Origin: Eubacteriales bacterium
GTDB taxonomy: Bacteria > Bacillota_A > Clostridia > Lachnospirales > Lachnospiraceae
Length of the DNA: 64,000 bases
NCBI GenBank assembly: GCA_030533315.1
Contig: JAUNJL010000004.1
Location: 22,398-86,397 of the forward strand
Direction of reading: 5' to 3'
Program-made: the position numbers and the translations under genes
In this document: piece after piece, positions 43,389-51,403 of the stretch
Layout: each line of letters opens with the position of its first letter
Position numbering within the stretch: position 1 is the first letter of the stretch
Notes under the pieces: generated by a model
What the model saw: only the letters and a program-made list of their open reading frames with translations
What the model was told of the DNA's origin: nothing
The model's database searches: none

Positions 43389-43417
43389 ATTATAACACTT
43401 TGTGTATTTCTTCACAA
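43389..43417 (-). promoter_or_regulatory. transporter promoter with Crp/Fnr-like dyad
   Basis: TTGTGA (43412-43417) and TATAAT (43389-43394) with a 17-bp spacer. The dyad TTGTG-N8-CACAA (43400-43417) covers the -35 box and resembles a Crp/Fnr-family site (TGTGA-N6-TCACA) with one mismatch. Binding there would more likely repress. Confidence 0.6.
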
Positions 43418-43513
43418 TATAAAAAAAAACAAAAAAAGATGGCGCCGCCGCCCATGCCCCCTTATCAGGGAAGGGCTTTTTGGGGGACCGGAAAGCCTTT
43501 TCTTCTCACAGCA

Positions 43514-43541
43514 AAGGCGGGGAAGCCCCCGCCTTGTCCGT
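43514..43541 (-). terminator. possible terminator after selD
   Basis: A perfect 9-bp stem (43514-43522 with 43527-43535), loop of 4, but only a short T run after it on the minus strand. The remaining 100 bp to the transporter promoter show no gene. Confidence 0.5.
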
Positions 43542-44578
43542 CAATGAAAATATAAGCTTTTTTCTTCTTTTTTGTGAACCTCTCCGATCACCCGTCCTCC
43601 GTAGGGCAGCTCCGAAAGCCTTCGCAGGGCCTCCTCCCCGTCCTTCCGGGACAGGGCGATGAGAAGTCCGCCCGAGGTCTGGGGATCGAAGATCACATCC
43701 ATAAGGGCCTCCTGCGTTCCGTCCCAGGAGAGCGCACCACGGGTGTACTCCCTGTTCCGGTATGCGCCCCCAGGCACAAGGCCCATGGAGGCGTGGGAAA
43801 GCGCCCCCTTCATCACCGGAATCTCGCCGGAGAAAATGTGGAAGCTTTTCCCGCTTCCCTCCGCCATCTCCATGGCATGTCCCGCCAGTCCAAAGCCCGT
43901 GATGTCGGTGCAGGCGTGCACCTCAAGTCCCCTCATAGCCTCCGCAGCATATTTGTTCAAACGGGACATGACGAGAAACGCCTCCCGCTGCTCCTCCTCC
44001 GAGGCCAGCTCCGCCTTCACCGCCGTGGCAAGGATGCCGCTTCCCAGAGGCTTGGTAAGAATCAGAAGATCCCCCTCCATGGCGCCGCAGTTCTTCCACA
44101 TCCTCTCTGGATGGACGTAGCCGGTGACACAAAGGCCGTATTTCGGCTCATCATCCTGGATGGTGTGACCTCCTGCCAGGATGGCTCCCGCCTCCTTGAC
44201 CTTCTGAGCCCCTCCGGCCAGGATCTCCCCCAAAATATCCGGGGACAGGCAGGATGGAAAGGCTGCGATGTTCAAGGCCAGCTTCGGCTCCCCTCCCATG
44301 GCGTACACGTCACTTAAAGCGTTTGCCGCGGCAACCTGCCCAAACTCCCAGGGATCATCCACCACCGGGGTAAAAAAGTCCACCGTCTGGATCAGGGCCA
44401 GCTCCTGTGAGACGCGATAAACCGCCGCATCATCGGAGGTCTCCGTCCCCACCAACAAATTTTCATCATAAAATTTCGGCAGCTTGCTCAGAACCTGAGC
44501 AAGGGTCCCAGGACCTACCTTCGCCGCTCACCCAGACGTGGCCGCAAGCGTGGTCAAACGAATCTTCTCTCTGGTCAT
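43541..44578 (-). CDS. selD: selenophosphate synthetase, selenoprotein with in-frame UGA (Sec17)
   Basis: A 345-residue SelD that makes selenophosphate from selenide and ATP. Reading from the ATG at 44578, which follows GGAGG by 7 bp, gives MTREKIRLTTLAATSG, then UGA (44528-44530), then AAKVGPGTLAQVL, continuous with the rest of SelD. Residue 17 is Sec where E. coli has Cys17, and K20 matches the catalytic lysine. Further motifs are TSDDAAVYRV, QTVDFFTPVVDDPWEFGQ, AGGHTIQDDEPKYGLCVTG, TDITGFGLAGHAMEMA and FDPQTSGGLL. A hairpin right after the UGA could be the SECIS. The stop codon is also UGA. Ordinary gene calling would start at 44458 and lose the catalytic N-terminus. Confidence 0.93.
44496..44530 (-). 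promoter_or_regulatory. SECIS-like hairpin for Sec17 of selD
   Basis: The 35 bases from the UGA fold into a stem: TGAGC at the base pairs with GCTCA, AAG pairs with CTT, and GGTCC pairs with GGACC around a small loop. Bacterial SECIS elements sit immediately after the UGA and carry a GGU-type apical region, as here. SelB is not in the window. Confidence 0.7.
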
Positions 44579-44663
44579 CAAAGCACCTCCTCTCTTTTTT
44601 CTTTTCTCATCTTAACACAAAAAGCAAGATCCGTAAATGCCAACCGCAAGGGCCGTCCGTTCC

Positions 44664-44713
44664 TTGACACATTCTGCGATCTGCATTATTCTATACATAT
44701 CTGACACATATGT
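44664..44713 (+). promoter_or_regulatory. TetR promoter with inverted repeat
   Basis: TTGACA (44664-44669) and TATTCT (44687-44692) with a 17-bp spacer. Immediately downstream is the inverted repeat ACATAT-N7-ATATGT (44695-44713), well placed as an operator for autoregulation. Confidence 0.7.
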
Positions 44714-44758
44714 TTGAAATCTCAACAACTGTTTATCAATACAAGGAGCTGCGGAAAC

Positions 44759-45364
44759 ATGAAAGAAAAAAAGACGGACAGGCGGACGCTTTACACAAGG
44801 CACGTGATCTGTGAGGCCTTTCTGAAGCGAAAGGCAAGTAAGGACTACAACGATATCACCGTGGCAGAGCTTTGCCGGGAGGCGGAGATCAGCCGCGGGA
44901 CCTTCTATCTCCATTATAAAAACACAGGGGAGGTTTTGGATGAGGTCCTGGACAGGATCCTGTCCGAGAGCAGCAGCCTGTCAGACCAGCTTTGCCCCGA
45001 TCTGTGCGCCCCAGGCGACAAATGCAGACATCCCCTGTGCCGGTATATCCGCAGCCATCGAGAGTACCACTGCCTCTTCTTTGATGACGCACTGTCCTCC
45101 TACATTTTGTCAAAAATTTACATCTCCCACAAGGAGGATATCATCAATGTGTGGGCCGAAAAAACCGGGCTGCCCCGAGAGCAGCTGGAGATGATCGCCT
45201 ACTTTCAGCTGAGCGGCTGCTTTGCCGCGGTCCGGAAAAGCGCCGGAATGGACGATGGACAGTGGGAAAACACAAAGGCGGTCATCGACCGCTTCATACA
45301 AGGCGGGCTGCTGGCCCTGGAAAGCCCGCAAAAGCCCTCCAAAGCCTCATTTCCGCAAAAATAG
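44759..45364 (+). CDS. TetR-family transcriptional regulator
   Basis: A 201-residue regulator. The N-terminal helix-turn-helix is VAELCREAEISRGTFYLHYKNTGEVL at about residues 34-60. The C-terminal part resembles the TetR_C_8-type domain found in DhaS-like regulators (YIRSHREYHCLFFDDALSSYI). I chose the ATG at 44759 with AAGGAG 10 bp before it. It lies just before the CooC-like gene on the same strand, with a promoter between them. The ligand is unknown. Confidence 0.88.
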   Translation: MKEKKTDRRTLYTRHVICEAFLKRKASKDYNDITVAELCREAEISRGTFYLHYKNTGEVLDEVLDRILSESSSLSDQLCPDLCAPGDKCRHPLCRYIRSHREYHCLFFDDALSSYILSKIYISHKEDIINVWAEKTGLPREQLEMIAYFQLSGCFAAVRKSAGMDDGQWENTKAVIDRFIQGGLLALESPQKPSKASFPQK

Positions 45365-45442
45365 CCTGCACATTTTTTAGTATGGTGTTCAGAAACCTTT
45401 CTTCTGCCAAAAAATGTACAGGAACGCAACCCCCCATGGGGC

Positions 45443-45470
45443 TTCATCAAAAAAGCAGATGACTTATAAT
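45443..45470 (+). promoter_or_regulatory. candidate promoter of CooC-like gene
   Basis: TATAAT (45465-45470) with a poor -35, TTCATC (45443-45448), and a 16-bp spacer. The ATG at 45502 has AGGAGG 8 bp upstream. Confidence 0.45.
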
Positions 45471-45501
45471 GTGAGTACATCAAAAATTAGGAGGTACTCT
45501 C

Positions 45502-46275
45502 ATGAAAATAGCGATCTGTGGAAAAGGAGGCAGCGGAAAAAGCACTACCACAAGCCTGCTGGCAAAGGCGTTGGCCCGCATGGGAAAGGAGGTTCTGGTG
45601 ATCGACTCCGATGAATCCAACTACGGTCTCCACCGTCAGCTGGGCATGGAGCTGCCCAAGGATTTTACCGTCTTCTTTGGCGGTAAGGGCAAAGTCCTGG
45701 AGGATCTCATGATGAACCAGTTCAGCTACCAGTTCTTCAACGAAACCTGGACTCTTTCCGATATTCCCCAGGGATTTTTCTCAGAGAAGGACGGGGTGAA
45801 GCTTATGGCCAGCGGTAAGATACACGTGGCCAACGAAGGCTGCGGTTGCGCCATGGGTACGGTGATCAGCCAGTTTATCGACCACATGACCCTGACCGAA
45901 AACCAGTTTGCCCTCATGGACATGGAAGCCGGCATCGAGCATTTCGGCCGGGGCATTGACAACGGCGTGGACATGATCCTTATGATCCTGGACGCTTCCT
46001 ACGAATCCATCCGCCTGTCCAAAAAGGTGTCGGAGCTGGCCGCCAGCATTGGAAAGCCCGTATACTTTGCGCTGAACAAGGCAGATGACAAAACCCGCCA
46101 GGCAGTCCTTGCCTCCATCGAGGAGCCGGAGAAGGTGATCGCCGTGATTCCCCAAAATGAAGAGGTATTCCAGCGAGGCCTGACAGGCGAAGCCTTAGAC
46201 ACCGAAATCAAGGAGGTAACCGCACTGGCCAGCTTCCTGGCAGATCACAGCGGCGAAAACACCCCCGCACAATAA
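45502..46275 (+). CDS. CooC-like nickel/CO-dehydrogenase maturation ATPase
   Basis: A 257-residue P-loop ATPase. The deviant Walker A KGGSGKST (residues 8-15), VIDSDESNYGLHRQLG and the metal-binding pair C114-x-C116 in NEGCGCAMG are the marks of the CooC family, which inserts nickel into CO dehydrogenase. CO dehydrogenase is not in the window. The presence of a formate channel and SelD is compatible with Wood-Ljungdahl metabolism, but other MinD/CooC-like maturases cannot be excluded. A terminator follows. Confidence 0.87.
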   Translation: MKIAICGKGGSGKSTTTSLLAKALARMGKEVLVIDSDESNYGLHRQLGMELPKDFTVFFGGKGKVLEDLMMNQFSYQFFNETWTLSDIPQGFFSEKDGVKLMASGKIHVANEGCGCAMGTVISQFIDHMTLTENQFALMDMEAGIEHFGRGIDNGVDMILMILDASYESIRLSKKVSELAASIGKPVYFALNKADDKTRQAVLASIEEPEKVIAVIPQNEEVFQRGLTGEALDTEIKEVTALASFLADHSGENTPAQ

Positions 46276-46276
46276 A

Positions 46277-46333
46277 AAGGCGGAAAACCCGCCTTGGATC
46301 CAAAGAAAAAAGCGGACGAATGCCCGCTTTTTT
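46277..46333. terminator. double hairpin terminator between convergent genes
   Basis: Hairpin one: AAGGCGG/CCGCCTT (46277-46295). Hairpin two: AAAAAAGCGG/CCGCTTTTTT (46306-46333), with T runs on both strands. It serves the CooC-like gene and asd. Confidence 0.9.
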
Positions 46334-46415
46334 CTTTGTCATATATTCACCCGACCCGCGAAGGGCTGGCTCTCTCCTGCCAGGGATCTGGATGGGAGGA
46401 GATATCCAGACAGCT

Positions 46416-47501
46416 TTATTTCGCCTGGATATATCCCTTTGCCTTCAGGGTCTCTGCACAGAGGATGGCTCCTCCGGCGGCGCCCCTTACGGTGTTGTGG
46501 GAAAGGCCCACGAACTTCCAGTCGTATATGCTGTCCTCCCGGAGACGGCCCACGGAGACGCCCATGCCTCTCTCGTACTCCACGTCCTCCATTACCTGGG
46601 GACGGTTGTCCTCCTCCAAATACTGGATAAACTGCTTCGGCGCACTGGGGAGCTCCAGCTCCTGGGGAATGCCCTTAAACTGACGAAGGGCCTCTACCAG
46701 CTCCTCCTTTGTGGCTTTCTTTCTCAGCTTCACAAAAACGGCCGCCGTATGTCCGTTCAAAATGGGAACCCGGATACACTGACAGGTGATGCGGGGCTCC
46801 TGGGCGGGAACGATCACCCCGTCCTGCAGCTTGCCCCAGATACGGAGAGGCTCCTTCTCGCTCTTCTCCTCCTCCCCTCCAATGTAGGGGATGATGTTGT
46901 GCTCCATCTCCGGCCAGTCCTTGAAGGTCTTCCCGGCCCCGGAAATGGCCTGATAGGTGGTCGCCACCACCTCGTACGGCTCAAACTCCTTCCAGGCCGT
47001 GAGCACCGGAGCGTAGCTCTGGATGGAGCAGTTGGGCTTCACGGCGATAAAGCCCCTTGTGGTGCCCAGACGCTTTTTCTGGAACTGGATAACCTCAAAA
47101 TGCTCCGGGTTGATCTCCGGAACCACCATGGGAACATCCGGCGTCCACCTGTGGGCGCTGTTGTTGGAAACCACGGGAGTCTCCGTCCTGGCATAGGCCT
47201 CCTCGATGGCCTGGATCTCCTCCTTGGACATGTCCACGGCAGAAAACACAAAATCCACGGTGGAAGCCACCTTCTCCACCTCGTTCACATTCATGACCAC
47301 CAGCTTCTTGACAGCCTCCGGCATGGGAGTAGTCATCTTCCATCTGCCGCCCACGGCCTCCTCATATGTCTTCCCCGCACTTCTCTGACTGGCTGCCAGG
47401 GTCACCACCTCAAACCAGGGATGGTTCTCCAGAAGGGAAATAAATCTTTGACCCACCATTCCCGTGGCTCCAAGAATGCCTACTCTTAACTTTTCACTCA
47501 T
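46416..47501 (-). CDS. asd: aspartate-semialdehyde dehydrogenase
   Basis: A 361-residue enzyme that reduces aspartyl phosphate to aspartate semialdehyde, a step to lysine, threonine and methionine and to cell-wall diaminopimelate. The NADP loop is GILGATGMVGQRF and the catalytic cysteine is C158 in AVKPNCSIQ. It belongs to the archaeal/fungal-like subgroup of Asd, also found in clostridia. The ATG at 47501 has GAGGAG 10 bp upstream. It has its own promoter far upstream and a GC-rich leader of about 180 nt. Confidence 0.94.
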   Translation of the reverse strand: MSEKLRVGILGATGMVGQRFISLLENHPWFEVVTLAASQRSAGKTYEEAVGGRWKMTTPMPEAVKKLVVMNVNEVEKVASTVDFVFSAVDMSKEEIQAIEEAYARTETPVVSNNSAHRWTPDVPMVVPEINPEHFEVIQFQKKRLGTTRGFIAVKPNCSIQSYAPVLTAWKEFEPYEVVATTYQAISGAGKTFKDWPEMEHNIIPYIGGEEEKSEKEPLRIWGKLQDGVIVPAQEPRITCQCIRVPILNGHTAAVFVKLRKKATKEELVEALRQFKGIPQELELPSAPKQFIQYLEEDNRPQVMEDVEYERGMGVSVGRLREDSIYDWKFVGLSHNTVRGAAGGAILCAETLKAKGYIQAK

Positions 47502-47688
47502 AATCATCTGTCTCCTCTATTCCTTGGAAGGCCGCGGCGTCCCCAAGCGCAGACGCCCCATGGCCGGCGGAGCCCCCGGAAAAGCCTCCTCCCCGAGGGC
47601 GGGCCCTCCCAATTTCCTGTGATCGCCGCCTCGATCCTGTCCGCATCCGTGCTTGTCTTTAGAATGCGTACATTTGTCTTTCTGTCAC

Positions 47689-47717
47689 ATACTAATACAA
47701 TTTCCCAAAAAATGCAA
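47689..47717 (-). promoter_or_regulatory. asd promoter
   Basis: TTGCAT (47712-47717) and TAGTAT (47689-47694) with a 17-bp spacer. The leader down to the asd start (47502-47685) is GC-rich and holds a possible four-codon leader frame and GAGGGC/GCCCTC-type stems. No known riboswitch was recognised. Confidence 0.6.
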
Positions 47718-47770
47718 GTCTTTTTTGTGATTTTCTGCTTCTGTCACCACGAAAGAGAGCTCTGGATCCG

Positions 47771-49150
47771 TCAGCTCTCCTGCAAATATGCCCTGTTTTC
47801 CTCCAGGATGCCCTCCATCACCTCCGGGCCAGGCGCTCCGTAGGTCATGCGCTTCTCCACGCAGGTCCTCATGCTGATGGCCTCATAGACATCCTCCTGG
47901 AACACGGGGGAAATCTCCTGATATTCCTCCAGGGAAAGCTCATCCAGGGAAATGCCCCTCTCAATGCACCTTAACACCAGCTGCCCCACGATCCCGTGGG
48001 CGTCCCGGAAGGGAACCCCCTTTTTCACCAGGTAGTCCGCCGCATCCGTGGCGTTGGTAAAGCCATTTTTCGCACTGCTCTCCATGTTCTCCCTGCAAAC
48101 CTCCATGGTGGAGATCATGCCGGTAAACAGGGCGATACACCCCTTTACCGTATCTATGGCGTCAAAGGTCAGCTCCTTGTCCTCCTGCATGTCCTTATTG
48201 TAGGCAAGGGGAATCCCCTTCATGGTGGTAAGGATGGAGGTGAGGGCGCCGTAAACCCGCCCCGTCTTTCCTCTTACCAGCTCCGCAATGTCTGGATTCT
48301 TCTTCTGCGGCATGATGCTGCTGCCGGTGCTGTAGGCGTCGTCCAGCTCCACGAAACGGTATTCATTGGAGTTCCAGAGAATGATCTCCTCACAAAAACG
48401 GCTCAAATGCATCATGATGGTGCCAAGGGCAGCCAGAAGCTCGATGACATAATCCCTGTCGGAGACGGAATCCATGCTGTTCCTGGTGGGGCCGTCGAAG
48501 CCCAGAAGCTCCGCAGTATAGGCCCGGTCCAAAGGATAGGTGGTGCCTGCCAGGGCCCCTGCCCCCAAGGGACAGGTGTTCATCCTTCTTCTGATGTCAA
48601 AAAGGCGGCCTCTGTCTCTTCTGAACATCTCAAAATAGGCCCCCACGTGGTGGGCCAGGGTGACCGGCTGAGCCTTCTGGAGATGGGTAAAGCCGGGCAT
48701 GTAAGTGTGCAGGTTCTCCTCCATCAGCCTCTGAAGGGCCTTCAAAAGCCCCAGCAGCTCCCCGTCGATGGCGTCGATCTCGTCCCTCACGTAAAGCTTC
48801 ATGTCCAGAGCCACCTGGTCGTTGCGGCTCCGCCCCGTGTGCAGCTTCTTCCCCACGTCCCCTATGCGGCTGATCAGGTTCGCCTCCACAAAGCTGTGGA
48901 TGTCCTCGTAACGGGAGGAGATCTCAAGCCGTCCCTCCTCCACGTCTTTTAGGATCCCGTCCAGGCCCTCCAGGATCTCATCCCTCTCCTGCTCCGTAAG
49001 GATCCCCTGCTTTGCCAGCATTTTTACATGGGCCTTGCTCCCCCGGATATCCTGCCGGTAAAACTTCTGGTCAAAGGAGATGGATGCATTAAAATTGTAT
49101 ACCAGTTGGTCCGTTTCCTTGGTAAAACGGCCACCCCAAAGCTGTGCCAT
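47771..49150 (-). CDS. argH: argininosuccinate lyase
   Basis: A 459-residue fumarase-superfamily enzyme that makes arginine and fumarate. The signature GSSIMPQKKNPD is intact, as are HTGRSRNDQVALD and GFTHLQKAQPVTLAHH. argG is not beside it. The gap to queH is 86 bp, so it may be cotranscribed with the lipid genes upstream. Confidence 0.97.
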   Translation of the reverse strand: MAQLWGGRFTKETDQLVYNFNASISFDQKFYRQDIRGSKAHVKMLAKQGILTEQERDEILEGLDGILKDVEEGRLEISSRYEDIHSFVEANLISRIGDVGKKLHTGRSRNDQVALDMKLYVRDEIDAIDGELLGLLKALQRLMEENLHTYMPGFTHLQKAQPVTLAHHVGAYFEMFRRDRGRLFDIRRRMNTCPLGAGALAGTTYPLDRAYTAELLGFDGPTRNSMDSVSDRDYVIELLAALGTIMMHLSRFCEEIILWNSNEYRFVELDDAYSTGSSIMPQKKNPDIAELVRGKTGRVYGALTSILTTMKGIPLAYNKDMQEDKELTFDAIDTVKGCIALFTGMISTMEVCRENMESSAKNGFTNATDAADYLVKKGVPFRDAHGIVGQLVLRCIERGISLDELSLEEYQEISPVFQEDVYEAISMRTCVEKRMTYGAPGPEVMEGILEENRAYLQES

Positions 49151-49236
49151 AACTTGTTCCTCTCTTTATCTGTATTGTTTTTCACTGTTTCGTCCTAGTC
49201 TATCATACTTTCCCTGAAATGCAAAGTTTTTTCAGC

Positions 49237-49863
49237 TCAGCCCCTGGACGCCTCTCTCTCCCTTCTGGAAAACACGCAGCCGCAGTAATCCTGGCGGTAC
49301 AGGCCATGCTCCCGGGACAGCTCTATGGAGCGCTGATACCCATTCTTCTTCTTAAAATCCGAGGGCAGGTGAGACACCCCGTATTGGCGGGAAAGCTCCT
49401 CGCCGATCTCGTTGAGCTTGGCCGCATTTTTCAGAGGGCTGATGGACAAGGTGGTGGTAAAATAGTCATATCCCCCCTCCCTGGCCAGCCTGGCCGCCTC
49501 CTCCATGCGGAGCCGGTAGCACAAAAAGCAGCGCTCTCCGCCCTCCGGCACGGTCTCCAAGCCCCTGGCCATCTGGAAAAAGCGCTCCGGCTCGTACCGT
49601 CCCTCCACCAGCTCCACAGGATTCTCAAAAACCATCTCCCCCACCAGGCGGCGCAGCTCCTGGACCCTTTTTTCATATTCCTCCTTTGGAGAAATATTGG
49701 GATTATAAAAAAAGACGGTGACGGAGAAATACCGGGAAAGGTACTCCATCACATAGCTACTGCAGGGAGCGCAGCAGGCATGAAGAAAAAGCCGGGGGAC
49801 TCTTTTCTCCTCCTCCAGCCCTTTTGTCAGCTTATCCAGTTCTTTTTGGTAATTTACATTCAC
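49237..49863 (-). CDS. queH: epoxyqueuosine reductase QueH
   Basis: A 208-residue protein that finishes queuosine synthesis in tRNA in anaerobes lacking QueG. Conserved cysteine pairs are in LHACCAPCSS, ERCFLCYRLR and YRQDYCGCVFS; YFTTTLSISPLKN is also typical. It overlaps the 3' end of psd by 32 bp. Confidence 0.94.
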   Translation of the reverse strand: MNVNYQKELDKLTKGLEEEKRVPRLFLHACCAPCSSYVMEYLSRYFSVTVFFYNPNISPKEEYEKRVQELRRLVGEMVFENPVELVEGRYEPERFFQMARGLETVPEGGERCFLCYRLRMEEAARLAREGGYDYFTTTLSISPLKNAAKLNEIGEELSRQYGVSHLPSDFKKKNGYQRSIELSREHGLYRQDYCGCVFSRREREASRG

Positions 49864-50716
49864 CGATCCTCTCTCCCATCTCTACCAATGTTTCGTACCC
49901 GTTTTCACAGTTCTCTTCCAGGTCAAAATCCAGCCACACCCTTCCATGAGGGATCAAAAGGACGATGGTGGAGCCGCCGAAGGCAAAATGCCCTTTTTCC
50001 TCCCCCTTTTTCACATGGCAGGGCCCCCGGTGCAGGCTGCAGATCCTTCCCACCATCATGGCTCCCACCTCCATCATCAGCAGGGTGCCGAACCTCTCCG
50101 TTTTGATCAGGGTGTATTCCCTGGTGTTTTCTTTATAGACGGGGTAAACCTCCCCGGCCAAGGGATTCACCGTGTGCAGGACCCCGGGGATCCGCCTTGT
50201 GCCGGACTTCTCCCCCTCCGCCGGATAAATATAGTGGTGATAATCCTCCGGGCAAAGGCGGAAGATAAGGCAGTAGCCTCCCCGATAACGCCTGGACAGG
50301 CGTTCGCTTCTCAGCAGGCTTTTCAGCGTATAGTGGGTATCCTTAATGTAAAAACGGGAATCCCCGTCGATGCGGCTCACCGTCAGCCTCCCGTCGCAGG
50401 GACTCACCAGGATCCGCTCCCCTTCGGCCACCTTCCTCTCTCCCTCCCGAAGCTCTCTGGTGAAAAAATCGTTGAAGGAAGTGAAGGTCTGCTTTTTGCA
50501 GCCTGACAGGGAAATGCCATTTCGCTTGATAAAGCCAGGCACCAGTCTGGCCGAAAGCCTGGTCTCCAAAAAAGCGCCCGCCGCCCTGGAGACCCAGGGC
50601 CGTACAAGAAGCTTTACGCAGACCCTCCCCCAAGGGCTTTGGTACAGACGCCGGATCAGGCGGTCCTGCCCGCAGTCCTCAATGGTCATGTTTCCCTTCC
50701 GGTCAATGTACTTCAT
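49832..50716 (-). CDS. psd: phosphatidylserine decarboxylase
   Basis: A 294-residue pyruvoyl enzyme that makes phosphatidylethanolamine. The self-cleavage site is GGST in HFAFGGSTIVLL near residue 258, in place of the classic LGST. PCDGRL and DYHHYIYPAEG are typical. The ATG at 50716 has AGGAGG 9 bp upstream; an ATG six bases earlier is too close. It works on the product of pssA just upstream. Confidence 0.95.
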   Translation of the reverse strand: MKYIDRKGNMTIEDCGQDRLIRRLYQSPWGRVCVKLLVRPWVSRAAGAFLETRLSARLVPGFIKRNGISLSGCKKQTFTSFNDFFTRELREGERKVAEGERILVSPCDGRLTVSRIDGDSRFYIKDTHYTLKSLLRSERLSRRYRGGYCLIFRLCPEDYHHYIYPAEGEKSGTRRIPGVLHTVNPLAGEVYPVYKENTREYTLIKTERFGTLLMMEVGAMMVGRICSLHRGPCHVKKGEEKGHFAFGGSTIVLLIPHGRVWLDFDLEENCENGYETLVEMGERIGECKLPKRTG

Positions 50717-50767
50717 AGGCATTTCCCTCCTTTGTATTACAAAAAGACACAGCCAGGCAAACCATCC

Positions 50768-51385
50768 CTATAACAGCCGGAACGCCAGGGCCAGCCCGAT
50801 GGCCGTGACGGCCAGAAACAGCACCCTCCACGGCCTCTGGAACTTCAGCACCCTAATGTCACTGACAAACAGGATCCCGGACAGCAGCATGGCCAGCCTC
50901 ACCACCACCAGGAACAAACTCCCGCAAAGCCCCCTGGCAAGGTACAGCACCGGGAGGATCAGGGACATGGAGGTGATGGGAAGGCCCTGGAAGCACTGGC
51001 GGCACTCCTCCGTCTCCCCCTGCCTTTTTTCCTCCATCACGTTGAAATACCCCAGGCGGATCACCGAGGCCATCCCGTAGAGGGCCAGGATCCCCACGCC
51101 CAGCGTTCCCCTCACTCCCAGGCAATAGCAAAGGATGATGGGAAAGGCCCCGAAGCAAACCACGTCGCAGAGAGAGTCTATCTGGATCCCGAAGCTTTTT
51201 TCCTCCTTTGTCCTGTCCTCCTTCGTCCTTGCGATCTTTCCGTCAAAGAGATCGCAGAGCCCGGCGATGGCCAGGCACAGGACCGCCCACCGGAAATCTC
51301 CCTCCATGGCTCTCGTCATCCCCACAATGGAGATTCCCAGCCCGACATATGTCAACACAACCGTATAATTGTAAAAACCCAACAT
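50768..51385 (-). CDS. pssA: CDP-diacylglycerol--serine O-phosphatidyltransferase
   Basis: A 205-residue membrane enzyme with several helices. The CDP-alcohol motif DG-x2-AR...G-x3-D-x3-D is present in LFDGKIARTKEDR and FGIQIDSLCD, with an insertion between the halves. It makes phosphatidylserine for Psd; the gap to psd is 51 bp. It is preceded closely by the flippase-like gene. Confidence 0.94.
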   Translation of the reverse strand: MLGFYNYTVVLTYVGLGISIVGMTRAMEGDFRWAVLCLAIAGLCDLFDGKIARTKEDRTKEEKSFGIQIDSLCDVVCFGAFPIILCYCLGVRGTLGVGILALYGMASVIRLGYFNVMEEKRQGETEECRQCFQGLPITSMSLILPVLYLARGLCGSLFLVVVRLAMLLSGILFVSDIRVLKFQRPWRVLFLAVTAIGLALAFRLL

Positions 51386-51403
51386 GTAGCATTCTCCTCT
51401 TTC

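Noticed and set aside
44576..44578. selD as a gene broken by a premature stop
   Set aside because: The UGA falls exactly at the Sec/Cys catalytic position, and the frame, ribosome site and following hairpin are intact.
47502..47640. About 58-codon frame in the asd leader
   Set aside because: The composition (Gly/Arg/Ala-rich), the lack of a ribosome site and its end inside the asd start make it a chance frame.
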